Part shown: positions 41,482 to 56,436 of the stretch, one piece after another
Layout: the number at the start of each line of letters is the position of its first letter
Position numbering within the stretch: the first letter of the stretch is position 1
Origin: Rhynchonema sp. JSB1_4
Taxonomy: Eukaryota; Nematoda; Chromadorea; Monhysterida; Xyalidae
DNA length: 64,000 bases
Reading direction: 5' to 3'
Assembly (NCBI GenBank): GCA_030248065.1
Contig: JASAMV010001370.1
Span: forward strand, 62,001 to 126,000
Translations under genes and position numbers: made by a program
Notes under the pieces: model-generated
Seen by the model: the letters and a program-made list of their open reading frames with translations, nothing else
Told to the model about the DNA's origin: nothing
Databases searched by the model: none

Positions 41482-44400
41482 CCATGGTCTAGAAGATGTC
41501 AAGAGCAGGAACAGAAACATGAAACACGATGCGTGCATTTCAAAAATGTGTCAAAAGCTGTCCACAACTGTACATATGTACCACTGTCTATCATATAAAC
41601 TGGGTGGGCTGCTCGTTTTCACGCCTTTCTGCTGTCACACACGACGCCAGGTCCGAGAGAGGCGTTAAATTTAATGAAAATTTATGATCGCCCGCGCTCG
41701 TGGTGTTTTTTTTGTTACACAAATGGCGACACTGACTGCGTTTCAACTGTCAAATACCAGGCTGCCACGCTCTATGGCAGTACCAGTTCCTACATGGTGT
41801 ACAGTCCCTCCCAAGGACGCATGCACGTGCGCTGCGCGTATGCAAAAAGTCATAAACTTGCAGTTTCTGGGCTTCTCTCTCGCCCGGTAAGTACTGTAAG
41901 ATGATGCAGAACGGTTTCCGTGGTCGGACTATCTATAGCAGCGCCACGTCTGGGCTAGAAACAATAAGCCGACCACTTACTGTATATAAGTGTGGTAACA
42001 GGGCGGTGCTAAATTATTTGGAGACATCATCAGTGCACGCGCGCTTCACGCACCTTTCAAAATTGGACAGGCGAAATGCCGTGATTACTGTGACAAAAAT
42101 GTAATGGAAATTGTGAAATTAGGTTGCGAGCGCGTATACAAACTTCAGCGCATAACCTCTGAACGCCAACAAACTATATGTATATATACATGAATATCAT
42201 GATTACTGTCTGACCGTACGTTGTGCCAAAAAATCAACAAAATGTAACATTTGTAACCTGAAAATCTGTTTGCCCAGCTGAGCGTGGGTGAACACAACAA
42301 GTGCACAAAAATTGAAGGAAGTATACGTTTGTATGTGGTACGTTCAATATTCATGAAAAATGCGTGTACACGCCATGCCTGCACAAACGTATACTTTGTG
42401 CATTTATGTACATACGACTTGTATACCTAGGCAGACCTACGAATACATACGTCGACAAAATCGAACAAAAATACCAATCTGGCAAACGTACCACAGGTGA
42501 TCAGTCTCGGAGATGCATATATTTGATTTTTGCCAAGAATTTGTGGCACGCGCGCGCGCCGAGCCCGCTGCATCTGTTTTGATCTCAGATATGTAATGCC
42601 AAGTTGTGTGGAAAAAAATTTATAGATGAAAAAAAGCGCGCGCCGGCCCGACATAGTATACTTTTAACATTGATTACAAGTCGCCAGGAAGACACGTCAT
42701 TACTGTGGAATGTTCACAGGGTGCGAAGAATGTTATGTACTTTACGCATACCATGTCGTATAGGTGCGTTGCTACCGGCAGCCGTTATTGCGTTGGCATG
42801 CCAATACAAAACGGATTCCTTCACAATGACTAAAACTAAGTTAACACAGAGTTAACTAAGACAAGTTAACTTTTTTTAACATCGTGTAACTAGCTAGCCT
42901 GTTGCACCGCGGTTAGATACCAACTAAATGTACATATACATACGCTGCATAGTACAGCACCAGCACTAATCTTACACCGGCCCAAGAACTTGAGCAAGTT
43001 TTGTGAATGGCTCGCGCGGGTGGGCGCAGTTTTTCACAATGAGCCAGAAAATTGAGCGCGCATACAAGTTGGTGAATGAGTTTAGGTATGTAGACACTAC
43101 CAAGCAAGCAACAACCATATTCAGCTGCTGCGGAGTTCGTTGCACGGTTAAGCGCCCGTTGCTCTATTCTTGTCCATCAAGTTCTAGTCAAGTTGCGCTC
43201 ATTAATCATAGTTGACTGGAATGATAAGACACAGGCTCGTGGGGATGAATAATAATAAACACAAAGAGCGAAATGAACACTTATAGTTGTTGTGTCACGA
43301 GTGTGTCAGCCAGCGACCCGGGAACAGTTGCGCAACCACCAGAAACCTGGTCCAGTGTGAACTTGGTCATCACAAACAGGAGGTGTATATAGTCACTTTT
43401 CACCAAAAAACAACTTTCTTTCAGGCGCGTCACCATCCATCGAAATGTTGATGAGAACAACCACGAGAACAGAGAATGTTCTCGCAACGCAAACACCAAA
43501 AACCAGAGTGGGCGGGGGGTGCAGTGTGTGTGTTGTGTTGGTATACGGTAATATCCGTTTAAAATCCTCTGACGAAATACCATACAGTATATAGTATACC
43601 GCACTAAATCTTTTAACGCGCGCGGCACGTGATAACCTGCGTGTACGCAGATGTATTGGATTGTTGACTTGGCAGACAAGAACAGGTCTGTGGAAAAAGT
43701 GTTGAAATATGGTTGCATACCTATGTACAGTATGTGCTGATGTGTATAGGGCGTCTAGACTTGGCATCGATACAAAATATACTTATTTTCAGATAAGGTA
43801 CGGCAAAAGGTGCGTGTGGGCGGTGTTGCTGTATAATCATCGCCACATGAGTCAACACAGCAACTAAGTGTATACAAAACGATTGTGTAATCGATATATG
43901 GACGCATATGGATAACAATAGGGCCTGGGAACGAAACCAAACAGCGCAACTTACGAATAACATTATTGTTGCGTACGGAATAGAGGTGTAGGAACGCGCC
44001 AAGAAAATAATAATGAACGAAAGAAAACGTATTGGTTGAGCGTTATGCGGTGACGGGGGCATGCAGCGTGTCCGTTTCAGGAAGCAGCGCCACGCTCTCT
44101 ATTTTGGGTACAGACAAACCCACTTAAAACTGCGTGGCAAAACGGCAGCGCAATTACTGTATAAAGACCCACAAACGCAGCGCACCTACATACATACATA
44201 CACAGCATGACAATCACAATTGTGTAACGGGCGTGTGAAAGCGTGACTTGGTACATAGTCGTCACCACTGTATCGCTCGCAGGTGTGTACACAAGGTGTA
44301 CCGTTACAATATCGCAGGCACACCGACATTGTTGGGGCACCCGCCGATTTTATGAATGGCGGGCAAAGAAAGGGAACGTGTTCAGTTGAAGCCCATATAA

Positions 44401-47400
44401 TATGCAATCTGATTGATCTCTGTTTCAACCCACCGGGTGATCGGCACTTACTCGCTCTGTCGGTTTGGAGCAAGAGATTTGATCAAACCATTTTTTTGGG
44501 ACCGCCAAACAAACCTGGTGGTTTTCGGCACAAAAACTAGCAGACGTGTACAGTTTATTGTTTGTGACTGCGCGTGTGCGTGTGCGCACTAGGATCAGCT
44601 ACCGTGGGAGGTCCACGACACAGCTCCAACCACAAGACCACCCGGCCATCGAGCGACACACACACACACACGCATGTGCCACCAGATGTAACGTGCATGC
44701 ACAGACGTTTGCCTTGCCACCTGGGCAGACCGGCTATTGTCTGGAGTGAACTATCGTCGCGAACTGGTAGGTGCGTCCCCGGTGCCCTTGTCCACCTGGA
44801 GATTGTACGTTGGTGAAGAGCTTCCGGAAAGAAAATTCAGGCCGATACATACATACCTACAATACTACCTGACCGATTCAGGCTGAGGCCTATGCCGAGA
44901 CCAAAGTGTCTGGAACGGTGTTACCTACCCAAGGTAGTTCTTGAGACGAAACCGTCTGTTTACAAATACACCGTATAGTCAACTAAAGAACCACCAAGGA
45001 CTCTATAGATACGACGGTGAAAGTATACAACCGACTTGGAGCATATCTTGTATCCAGACCACACACACACACACCTTGGCAGGCTACGATATTATAATGA
45101 CTACTTTGACTTGGATACCGCCCAAGTGCATGCGCGCACGGAAGACCACAAACGGTGACAGACGCGAGCATATACAGACGAGGATTAAGGGAGACATTAT
45201 ACTGCATGCACATGGCCAGGGTACTGTGTGTCTGGCGATTAACCATGGGTGGGCAAGGCAATCACATGCGACGAATTTGTTGTTTGACAAAACCTGAGCT
45301 ATGTATGTTACAGAGGTGGCAAGCGATTTTTTTAGAACGTTTGAGGCCGATAATACTTGGCTGTTGGTCGATCATAAAACATGACGGTCGGCGTTAGTCA
45401 TCAGACCTCAGCGTAAAAATTGTGAAACAGCACTTGGCCTGCACCAAACAGGTGCGGGCAAGCACCAAACTGCCAAAACCATTTGTGGAAACCTGCTAAG
45501 ATGAGATTGGCAAATAAATTTCGAAACAGGCGCACGGCAGACAGTGTAGTCTTTTTTAAGTTCACGGTAGTGAGCAAGCCAAAGCATAAGGTTCGTCTGA
45601 TAAGATGTGGCGGATGCGTGCGGGGCGAGAACAACAATCGAAAACAGTCACCACTTTAAAACTTGCACCGTGTCTGCGTCAACACGCGCAAAGCACAATT
45701 TGTTGTTTTGATTGGAACAAAAAAAGGCAATCGCAAATTTGCCAGGTGGTGTTGTCGAGACACAAGCAGCAGTTTTTTGGACTCACGTTTCATGCGTCCG
45801 AATAATAAACTTTTTTGTGGAACATAAACAACAAAACAACATTCCAATGTGCCGCTGCAAGCGGACCCGGGAACAGCGTCTTAACGCTGCGCGCGACAAA
45901 CGTACAGTACCTATAACTTAAATGCAGTAAATGTTGTGGAAGAACACGTTTCAAACATCTTAAAGGGAATATGCGTGTCCCAAAATATAGAGCGAGCGAT
46001 TGCGTTTGTACGTTACTTACATAGGTCGATATTGCGGTTGGTACGCTGACTTAATTTGCATTATTTTCGCGAATAATCGAGTACATCGATCATTCAAAAA
46101 ACATACCGGGTGAACACATTTTTAAATGGACAGTTCCGAAGAGACAAACAAGATCATAGATGCAAAAACACAAAGGCATTCAGAGAAACACGGCGCTAAA
46201 CACCAGGTAAACTCCGGTCGAAATTAACATTAACATTTTATTGCGATTCGAGAATTTTTGTTTTGCTCGTTTTCTGCGACACCCTTCAGGAACATAAATA
46301 CCGCGTACTCGGGTATAGAGTGCCAGGGTGGGGAATGATTAGGGACAACATGCTAGGTGAATAGCAGTATACAGTACCGGGCGGTCTAAAATGCGCTTCA
46401 GACACCGCGAGTTTTTATGGCTTCTTTTGAAGCTGTGTGGCCACGACGCATGGTGTGATGGACCTGGGTTAAATCCCGGATAAAAAAGAACTATATAAGG
46501 TATAAGTTACTATGTACTAGGTACATACCTGGTTACCAATATGGAAGGATAAGGGGATATCTATAGCGCTGTACTCCCCTCTGTCAAACTGGACGACATC
46601 ATAAGCTTAATGTTAGGTTATTTGGAATATGGTATTCGTATACCCTCTTAACGTCCAAGTATACTGTATGTGTATCCAATGGTACCCAAGTAACGAGGTT
46701 TCACGTGGATACGTGCCAAAAACAAACAGGGTGGCACCTGACCCTGATGAGACATGTACTTTTAATATGAAGCGGTTCACCCTGGGATTATTAACTATGC
46801 ATATGTGCGACACTTAATTGTACGACTTTTGCGCAACATGCATTGTTTGGCAGGCCTAATTACAGGCAAGAATGATTTGGCAATTAGATGCAAAATATAT
46901 CTGGGTGCAATAACGCACACTCCCTATGGAACACTTCACAGTCGACCCCCACGAACTGGTGAAAAACGCACACACACAGAGAAGGCAATGTGCCCACAAT
47001 AAACGTGGGCAATCGTTACCCGTGCGTGATTGTTTGTGTTGTGCAGCAGATTGCAACAAAAAAGTTTGCTGTATATAATTTTTGTGCAACGCATCACAAT
47101 TAGTGCAATGAGCGATATAAAAGTCGCGCGCAGGCAGTTATTAAAATTCGCATGAACGTAATGAATGTGCGTCACACGCATGCGCTGCATGGTGCCCCTA
47201 TGGTCAGATGCGCACTGCTTACTGTACAAAGTGCATACAGCGCAGCGCAAGTGCGTGCCAACTCGGAAGTACACAACAGTCATGCATGTCTGGGTGCGTG
47301 CATGCGCGCATTCCAAACACGCCCGCCCTACTGTCGTATATTGTGCATCGTGCGTACAATACAATAATTTCTGGATGATTTATTTGCCAAGTCAATGGTT

Positions 47401-50400
47401 AACTAATTCAACCTGACAGAAAACATTCTGGCACAGTGAACACATTCTGGTGCCTAGTGGTGGGCATCAGGGTACTAGATTTGTTCGTTCCCAGAGGTAC
47501 GAAGTTTGGGTGCTCATTGCTAGATACAGCTAAAGCCAACCACGGGTACATGACTGAGCCTAGCACCATAGGTCAACCTTGTGGGCCTAAATCTGGGCCT
47601 AAAGCCATATCTATGCAAACTACTCGTATCATGTATGTACATAGGTATGGTTGTGTGTGTCTGTAATCTCCAAACCACACGCACTTGCACGTGTACACTA
47701 ATACATGCACAAGCAAGCTGCAACATTATGCACTAATGTATATACGGCCACCCTAAGTGCTAATGATCACCAATTTGCAACTTATGCTGGCGTACATATA
47801 CGTCGTCAAGGTAGTCAAGGTCGACGTTTTATAGTTACGGTGACTGTCACATAACTCGCACCAATTTAGTCATTCAACCAAGTACTTATATGTGTGTTTC
47901 AACATTCTTTGGCATCTGGCCAATTTATCGCTGATTGACAAATGCCATAGATTATGCACAAACAAACACGCGTGTCACCGCCGCCGCCGCATCTCATCTC
48001 AAGGGGAGTGCGTGGCGCGCGCACGCGCGCGTGCACATTACACGCGCGGGGAAATGTTTGAAATATTTCGTATATGTTTTTACACACACCACAAGACGCA
48101 TTTTTGAGAGATGACCAAGCGACCTTGGTACGGCGCTCGGTGCTAGGCGGAGTGCAGAGACGTTTTGTTCATTTCAAATCATCAAATCTATCTGCCAACC
48201 AACACCAACACCACTATAAGGCTCTTGCATGGTGTGCGAGAAATGAGCGTGAGACGGCGCGTGCAATATGTGAAGTACACAGTCGTTGCGAACGATAACA
48301 CCACACGCGCGTCGTGGGATGGGAAACTAATTTCACCGATGCTCTAACAAACTACGCACGCACGCACACGCGCGTGGACGCAAGAAAAACAAAATATTGA
48401 GATCGACGCGGTTGAGCGGGCATGCAAGCACAAATGCACATGCGCCGACGGGGGTGGTGGCGGTAGTTTTGAAAAGGTAAAGGTGCGGCGCTCAGAAAAA
48501 CTGACACCGACACAGAGACAGACGATTTAAGAAAAACGAAATTGGCACCAAACCGAAGCAAAGACGAAGAACATTGTGACCGATACCACTTTAGACACAC
48601 GTGGGCCTGTGAAACATTTGAAGCATCTCGAAAATTGGAGCTAGCCAAACTAACGTATTGTATGTACCACACTTCCGGGTCATTCTTTAACTGGTTACAC
48701 CGTCGCACTGTCTAGTGCATGTGACCTCAAGTGAGTTGGGACCTGCCTTCCCGCCCCCAGACAACACACACACAGCACGAAGTTGAGAGAGGCACCCAGC
48801 AGGGTCAGTGATTAACTGACTGCGACGCTGAGCTGTCCCAGACGTCTGGCGCTCTGGCACTGGTGTCGCTTATCGCGCTCTTGCCCTGTTGGAATGTTTC
48901 GGCCGAAAACAAAAAAAGGAACAGAAAAAAACATTGCGACAGTGTCGTGTCTGTGTACATGCGCGAACGGCCTTGAAAAACCACTCGCCGTGTGTCTTCC
49001 GCAGTGGTACATACCAGACGCACATGTATTCGCTTTTTTGGAGCGCAAAAAAATAAATTAGTTAAGCCGGGACGGCCAGGCCATGACACACGCAGATGGG
49101 AGAGGAGGGGGAGGGGGGACACAGACACGCTTACTTTCAAACCACGGCGGTCACGTGAACTGTCTGCAATTGAACGAAATACAGACACCTACCTGCCTCT
49201 GTGTGGGGTGCATGGGAGAAAAGTTTGTATGGATGGTACAAACATCAGACAAGGGGTCGTGCGCCCACAGCTACATATACCGCCGGGGATAAAAGGAAGA
49301 ATACAATAACCACAGTCAAAGATTATAGATGCAGAATAAGTGAACTATAGTGGAACAACAAAACGCCAATTAACCTCCTATACCAAGATACACACGAGGT
49401 TACACCCTCGGGCAAAGGTTGCTTGCAACAAATTGTGTGTGACCCAGCCAGTGTGTGCAGGAACGGAAGAATGTTGCGCGACCCGGCGGGGTACGATAGG
49501 TTGCAGGTTTACATTTGTGTCCCCCCGAGTTTGTCTGAGTGTCCGAAAAGATCATAAATCGTACTACACCAGTCTAGCCTTCAGGTATACAACTCGATAG
49601 GGGTGCACATTTGTAAATCGCCGGGTGCCAGGTCAGGTCACGTGTTCCCGATTGCCCAACGCCTCGTGCGGGAGTGACCGTGCGCGATGAGCATCATATA
49701 GATTGTGTTGAACTATGTGTAGGCCACCTGCCTGCGCATACTATATCAGCCCATCTTATTTTTGGCAACGACTCTACACGCTGAGCTGTCTGATTTTTGG
49801 CGCCAAAATGAATATCTTTGTTTTGAATATCGCTGCTCTTGGCTGGCCTCTGGGCACACAGACACACACACACACACGCACACACACACAGACACGTGTG
49901 CGTACATACATGTTGTAACATGTTTTGGCACGGGGTCAATAGCGTGTGTTGTAGGGTGCAGTGAATCTGGGGTGCTATACATGACACATGAACTGACTGG
50001 ACCATCAATGGCCCCAATCTATCATGATGGGTGTTATGGTGCACATGAGGGCGGTTTTTGCGCGAGGTGTGCACGTACAGTATTTGGGCGCGAAAAGTTT
50101 TTTTTCATTTCAAAATGGCGGGCTTTTTTGATATGTACAAAACAATGAATGTCGTCCCGTGACTGGCACGACGATGACGACTCAGATCACTTCACCACGC
50201 TGGCTTCTGTGGGGCGGAACACGCTACATTCCAGAGAAACAGAGATTCAAACGAGGCGTGCTCAAAGGGGGAACAAGTGATCGGAATTTGGGGGCCAACC
50301 TTCACAAGGATCCCATACCTTCTTGACACACGAATTTCGGTGCTAAGTTAGCCGAGTACCACCAAGCGCAATGGTCAGGCATCGGATTGGAATTCCAGCT

Positions 50401-52468
50401 CTGGCAACGCTTGGCCTGAACTTAGACCCAACATTATTAGGCCCAGGGTTAGGGCCAGCACCCAAGTCTCTGTAATGTACTATACCGGTGCTGGGCGACT
50501 TGTATGAGCTCAACTAGTACCCGCATTTCATTACAAATCCGAAAAAATACGCAGCAGCCAAGAACAAGAAGCAGTCATCGTTTGTAAAAAGATGTTATGC
50601 AGACAAATTTATTCCACATTTTCGACAGATTCAATGGAGATAGCCACATAAAAAAATTAGTGTTGTTGGCAGCTTGCACCTATGGCGAAAGGCACACCTG
50701 CCAAACAGAAAAAGAAGACAGATCACGGAGCGTTAATGCCATTTGCATAAATTTATATAGCCTCGTCAGACAGAACATCGTAATACCTACGTTTAATAAA
50801 ACCACCAAGGGTGCACAAATGCAAGCCTACATACTCAACTCATTTGCATCTTCGGCTACCTGCTGGTTTCGAATATGTATATTCCAAGAAACAGGATGAA
50901 GCCTCACTGCCCAGAAGAAAGGATGAACAGGTGTTTTGGTTCTGCGTGTTCAATTTATGTTGTATTTATAGCATCAACTTATTGGAAACATAATGGGCTA
51001 AAATCGTGCGTGTTGTTCTTGTCCATAATATGACTCACGAAGGGAAATGATAGAAACGGAGACGAAGTTCCGTTGTATTTTAACAGTGTTTCCAGTGAAT
51101 GATCAAAGTCTATTGAATTTCGAAGTGCAGATCCCAACTTTTGTCACGTTCAACACATGCTGAGTCATCGGAAATATTTTCCAACAAAACAGCCAAAAAT
51201 ATTAGCGCCAAAAGAACACAATATACCCTGCCAGTTGCCAGAACATTTTGCAAAGTCGTGCGCGCTTAGCATTGACTAAATCGCCTGGTAGGCGATTATA
51301 TTTCCAAATCAGGCGCCAGCTAAGGCTTACGTCAGCGAGCACAAAGGTACACGCAAAGTTGGTTTACCAATAACGTCACGACTCGCACCACAAACAGGGC
51401 AATGTGCCATTTGAGTTGGACGAGGGTCATAGGTACACGTCAACAAGTTGGAAATGACAAAACAACAACGGCATCAAATGAATGGTGGTAGATACATTAT
51501 GTAGGCCACTTGGGCCACATACTTATGCAAATACATACATACGTCATTAGGTTCAAAGCCATAGCGTCACTTTTTGCACTCGCGCTGCATAAAGCAGCAG
51601 CAAGCAGTAACAGGGACATAATGTTTCTGGGTCACATGACTCGGCTGGGTTGGCTCGGGGGGTGCCCGCGAGTTACTATGACGTCAGTATTTTCAGAATG
51701 GACCGCACGTACACGCTCAGCCGAAGCACAGCAGTGACCCGACCAGGTTATACCACGTGTGCTGAAATCAAGGGTCAAATGTTTTCGTTAGATCAAGTGT
51801 ACGTATTATTTCTCGCGCTCATTGGAGGCTCATGTATTATTACTTGATTATTTGACCGAGAAGATTTGACGCCTTGATTTGACGACAGTGTACTGTTAGC
51901 CCATTTGTGAATTGCACCATCAACAGTAATGCGGTGCTTAGGATGGTAAATGATAATGGTCTTGAGACCGCAAAAAGACATCTTGTAGGGTGCACCTACA
52001 TAGGTACATACAGTACATCCCCCGCAGCACTATCGAAGCTATAAGTCGAATGGATGTGTGCAATGCATTCGTTGAAGCAGCTGATAGCGCAGAACATCGA
52101 GTTCGATACCGCCCAGAGGACAGATCATTAGCCTGTTGATTACGAGAGTATGGTCCTATTTTCTTTTTTGTATTTTTTATTTTGAGTATATTTTTCGACG
52201 AAAAATTGCAACCGTGCACTACTACCGTAACCCAACAGCGCTCGTCAGACACAAGACTTTAGCTGCCGGGCTGGTAAAAAAAATAAACAATCCGCAATCT
52301 ATTTCTGTCTGATACGCCCTCTGTTTTGGTGACGGGTTGACGTTATTGCTGCAAAACGGGTGGTAAACCGGTTCTGTTAGTGACCACGTGTTCAAATGCG
52401 CCACACATGTGCGTTCAGATCTCGTTCAAACTGCGCGCGCTGTACAGTTCTGCCTCGTCGTACGTGTG
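41482..52468. other. 11-kb intergenic stretch, no convincing gene
   Basis: No exon chain or known family was recognised on either strand. One isolated exon-like stretch (41674-41889, +) ends at CCCG|GTAAGT, but has no partner exons. A cluster of GTTAAC words lies at 42840-42882, FGGCC-like fragments at 44835-44905, and a short CA tract at 49857-49890. TACATA-type words are frequent. Confidence 0.4.
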
Positions 52469-52637
52469 TATAGTCCAACCGCCAGCGCATGAGACTCCCG
52501 ATACGGCTCTACGAGTTTCGAAACATTCCGAAAACAAAAGAAAGAGAAATTGGATATTTCTCTTTCTTTTGCTTTCGAAAAGTTTCGAATCACGTGAGAC
52601 TGTGACTTGCGTCTCATGAGCTTGTGAGTGGACTATA
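52469..52637. mobile_element. TATAGTCC-family foldback element, copy 3 (short)
   Basis: TATAGTCCAACCGCCAGCGC plus ATGAGACTC on the left faces GCGTCTCATGAGCTTGTGAG plus TGGACTATA on the right. The inner AAAGAAAGAGAAAT and ATTTCTCTTTCTTT arms are also mirrored. At 169 bp it is about half the length of copies 1 and 2. It abuts the next foldback element. Confidence 0.75.
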
Positions 52638-52641
52638 CATA

Positions 52642-52837
52642 GGGTGACATTTTCGAAACGGTGTGAAGGTCAGTTGGGTGTAAAGGTCGGTGGAAAGCTC
52701 GGTCGACAGCTCAGTGTGATAGACCTCGGTGTAAACTTGAAACATTCCACGTTTGTAACAGGCAATGTTTCACGTTTACACCGAGCTACGCCTACCGAGC
52801 TTTCGACCGAACTTTACACCGACCTTTACGCCCACCC
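52642..52837. mobile_element. GGGTG/TTTCGAAAC foldback element, copy 2
   Basis: It starts GGGTGACATTTTCGAAACGG and has the same TCGGTGTAAA arm repeats as copy 1. The central loop lies between TTGAAACATTCC and GGCAATGTTTCACG. The right terminal TTTCGAAAAT segment is missing, so the element ends at CACCC after CTTTACGCC. Confidence 0.7.
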
Positions 52838-53943
52838 GACACTTATAAAAGCCCATGTCATCGGAAAATGCCAAATACGGCCCCTCCTCCGAATAACACC
52901 CCAGTGAGGGGGTGGGTTGTTCGCAGATTTTCCGAATGAGCCCCGTCTGTGGTCATTTTCAAAGGTATTTCACATGCTTATACAGTACATTGTGGTACAA
53001 TAGCTCAGAAGGACATCAAGCCTCAGATCCCTGGGATCAGAATTCCGCTGGATGCATACAAGCGCCTGCCAGGTTCACAACCAATTGAGCAGCCTGTATC
53101 TATGTATATGTACAATCAGTTTTGCAGCAGTTTTTACGTGTTTACACTGTCAAAGGGCATGCCGCGCCAAATTGTGGTATCACTTACACGTGCACTGCAC
53201 GTAATTAGCGCAATCCGGGCGCATGTGCATGCAGCAACACGATGCACGCATACTGCAGCACGACCATGCAATAATGCGCGCAATACCATTATAATTTATT
53301 GTGTGAACGTTGAAAAACAAAAACGCGTTCGTCTAAAATGCGTTCGCTCTGCATTTCCTAAATGTTCACTAATTTACTGGAACATTTCTGGAACGTGCAT
53401 AATTTGATCGAAATTCCCGGCAAAGTGGCGAGACAGCAGTGAAGCGCGCAAGTGCGTTTGCGGTGCGAAACTTAACGCGAAGCAGTTTTTGGGAAAACAT
53501 TTAGCATTGTGGGCCATCAAATCAACAATGTTACGGTGAGACTGTTGCACTGCTAACGAAACTGCACCGCGACAGCTGACAAATGGAAATTACTGTTGGG
53601 CACTAAAAGAGATTTTTAAGTTACGATCAGGTGGGGTCGACAGCTGAGACAATTCACTTCCTGGTTGATGAACAAAGGAACAGTGTGTAGTAAACAGGCT
53701 CGCTCGAAGTTGCGGAGGGCTGAAGGGGACAATTTGCCAAAAAAATGTGAGCCAAAACGTCAGACACACAACGCAATAAAGCCTACAGCAGGGCTTCACA
53801 CATCAAGCAAGCGCTGGTGAGAGGCAGGGATGTGATTTTGTGTGAGTGGGCAATCTTCATTGATGATGAAACTCGCTTTGGAAAGTTTTTTGATCAAACG
53901 CGCTGAATAATCCCTAAGCAGCTGCGGGTGATCACGTGGCGGA
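52838..53943. other. Intergenic, unassigned
   Basis: A 152-codon plus-strand frame (52949-53407) is the longest, but it has no recognisable domain or splice context. Nothing else was identified. Confidence 0.3.
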
Positions 53944-54247
53944 CGGGCAATTGAGCAAAGCACATTTGAGCAAGACCACTTTGAGCAAGTGAAAAAGAGC
54001 AGAGTCCAAAAGAGCAGAACCTCGAAACGAATAGGCCTAAGCCTAATTATAAAAATGGAAAGTTGTGACAGGCCTAAGCCCAAACACAAAAGTAATCTTA
54101 AGTGTAAGCCTAGGCCTAAGTCTAAGCCTGATACCAAATAAATCAGCCTAAGCCATTGGAACAAAATAAGTGCTCTGCTCTTTTGGCCCTGATCTTTTTT
54201 ACTTGCACAAAGTGGTCTTGCTCAAATGTGCTTTGCTCAATTGCCCG
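53944..54247. mobile_element. hAT-like foldback element with telomere-like core, copy 2
   Basis: Long inverted ends CGGGCAATTGAGCAAAGCAC and GTGCTTTGCTCAATTGCCCG enclose scattered imperfect GCCTAA units (54031-54155). GATCACGTG is found on both sides (53930-53938 and 54254-54262), consistent with an 8-9-bp target duplication. The arms are more alike than in copy 1. Confidence 0.75.
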
Positions 54248-54259
54248 GCGACCGATCAC

Positions 54260-56436
54260 GTGACCGCTAGGCGCCACGTGCTTCGTGGATCAGAGCAGGC
54301 AACGCGCGCGCTTCAGAAAAAACATTTCACACCGAGGCATACTGTATGTATTGCACATCCGCAATGGAAAGCCGATACCTTGGCATGTCAGAAGATACAA
54401 ATATTTCCAACGGATCACATGACGGCAGCGAAACGACGAACGGATTACTCGAACGCCGTGCTCAAGTGACATATCGCGTGCGTGGCGATCGAAACATGTG
54501 ACGGACAGCCCGTCAGACATGACAATTTTTGGCAAGTTTCCATCAGCAAGTCTCAAGTTTTAGGTCTCGTAGTATATATATACAACAACGTGTGGTGTGA
54601 AGAGTACATGCATACGTACATATGTACATATATGTCTAATTGTATTGACAAAATGCAACAACACAACCACTACAACAGCCGCATATACACATGTAATCCC
54701 TAAGTCGTTTGTGATGTGTTCTGAAACTCATTGTAAATATTCTTTTCACATGTGCTCTCTCTCCGTGTCACGTGCCTCTGTACACTGGCCTGCAATTGGC
54801 GCACATTTATAGTGCAACATCCCTATATACAACTTACAACAATGTATAACATCTTTTGCGCGCATACGGGCACCAATAATTATTATTTCCAAATATTGTC
54901 GAAGCACAACTATAAATTGCAGCAATTTACAAATATATGCAATGCGCAGAGCGCGCGAAATCGAGCAAAACCTGACACGTGCGCGGTGACTGTTTTCGGT
55001 GAAGCACCAACCACAGGAGAGAGAGAGAGAGTTCGGGTGACTTACATACATATACATACAGGTAATTGCATAGGACACCAAGCAGCAGGTGACAACCAAG
55101 TTGTGACATATTTCAGCTACCTGCCAGCTAAAGCCGCATATACATAGCCGCCCATCAAGATCAAATCATGACTCAGGGCTAACTGCGATCCTGTGTTGGT
55201 AAACGTACCCCGGAATCATTTGAGACCCCCCACTCCCCATTCCACATCCAGAACTTATCGGTGTGCACACGTGCAGTCGCAGTCAGTAATGTTTTGTTTG
55301 ACCAATTTGTACACACAGGAATGATGACTGCAGGGCCGGCGGGGCGGTCGCGGTGTGTAATGGAACGACAAGTTAAAAAAAAACTTTTGATTCATGAGCG
55401 ACACTATGTAACAAAACACATTTAAAAATAATAACAAGGCAACACGATCGCGTTTTGTAGTCGCGGTGCCTAAACGTCAAGAGCTCTCGAATAAAATGAA
55501 CAGACATCTACATATGCACCAATCAGGTCTTGCGCGCACCATAAACGTTTGTTGATTGCGCAGCTCTACAATTGGCAAACTTCTGTACGTGATTTTCATG
55601 TTCGTGCAGTTATGTCTAATTCTTCAATCGGGATCATAAGCTATGTATAGCAAGCTGTGAATAATGATGTGCAAAGCAGTTGTTTAGCCCATACCGTTAC
55701 CGTTGGGCACAAGAGCCTGGGTTCTGCCCAACACCCGATCCCGATCCAGAACCACGACCGGGCACGAGTTATGGGAGTGCCCAAAAAAAGACCTCCTTCA
55801 CTGCGGACAACTGATGTCAATTGTGTTGGCGGTAAATTTGTAAATTTGCGAAACGCATTTTGGAAAATTTTAAATTCGCAGTGAACGTGTGACTTTGTTG
55901 TCAGACATGTACTGTGCACTGTGTATGTGAAACAAAGCACACTGTAACTTTGGTGCAAATGTGTTTGTTGATGAAGCGAATTGTGAGTTGGTGTACCGTA
56001 CACTTAAGGAAATTATCGCACACGTGACGTGACTATAAAGTTCGCGTTACGACAGAAGGAGAACAACGGTTCCACGAAAACTAAACAAGTTCAACAAAAA
56101 TTCAACAAATTTTATAATGCTGAAATTATGCCTAGTAATTCTAAAACGTGCATTTCACGTGAACAAAGTGAAAATCTTATTACGCGGGACACGAATCATT
56201 ATATGTACGTGCCGCCGTTTTTAATTACCTACACGGACACCTACGTTATACACAGCTGCAGTGCTCAATTGCAATTACCTACAGCGGCGTATTTAATCGG
56301 ACGCAAATTTGCACAAGATTGCCATACTTGGTGACGCTCGCCTCACCTGGACAGAGGTGGCGGTGAGGTGGGTGACACGTCACACGATGGCACCGATACA
56401 CACCTTGGGTGATAGCCTTAGTTTGCCCAATCCGAG
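54260..56436. other. Intergenic, unassigned
   Basis: No exon chain, RNA gene or transposon end was recognised in about 2.2 kb. Confidence 0.3.

Noticed and set aside
41674..41904. Plus-strand frame ending at a strong GTAAGT donor
   Set aside because: No partner exon or family resemblance was found, so it is not listed as a gene.
46440..46490. GGGTTAAATCCCGG resembling a tRNA T-arm
   Set aside because: No D-arm or acceptor stem upstream.
52990..53060. TAGCTCAGAAGG resembling a tRNA D-arm
   Set aside because: No matching acceptor stem, anticodon arm or GGTTCGA-type T-arm at the right distance.
52949..53407. 152-codon plus frame
   Set aside because: No recognisable domain, no splice context, and an irregular composition.
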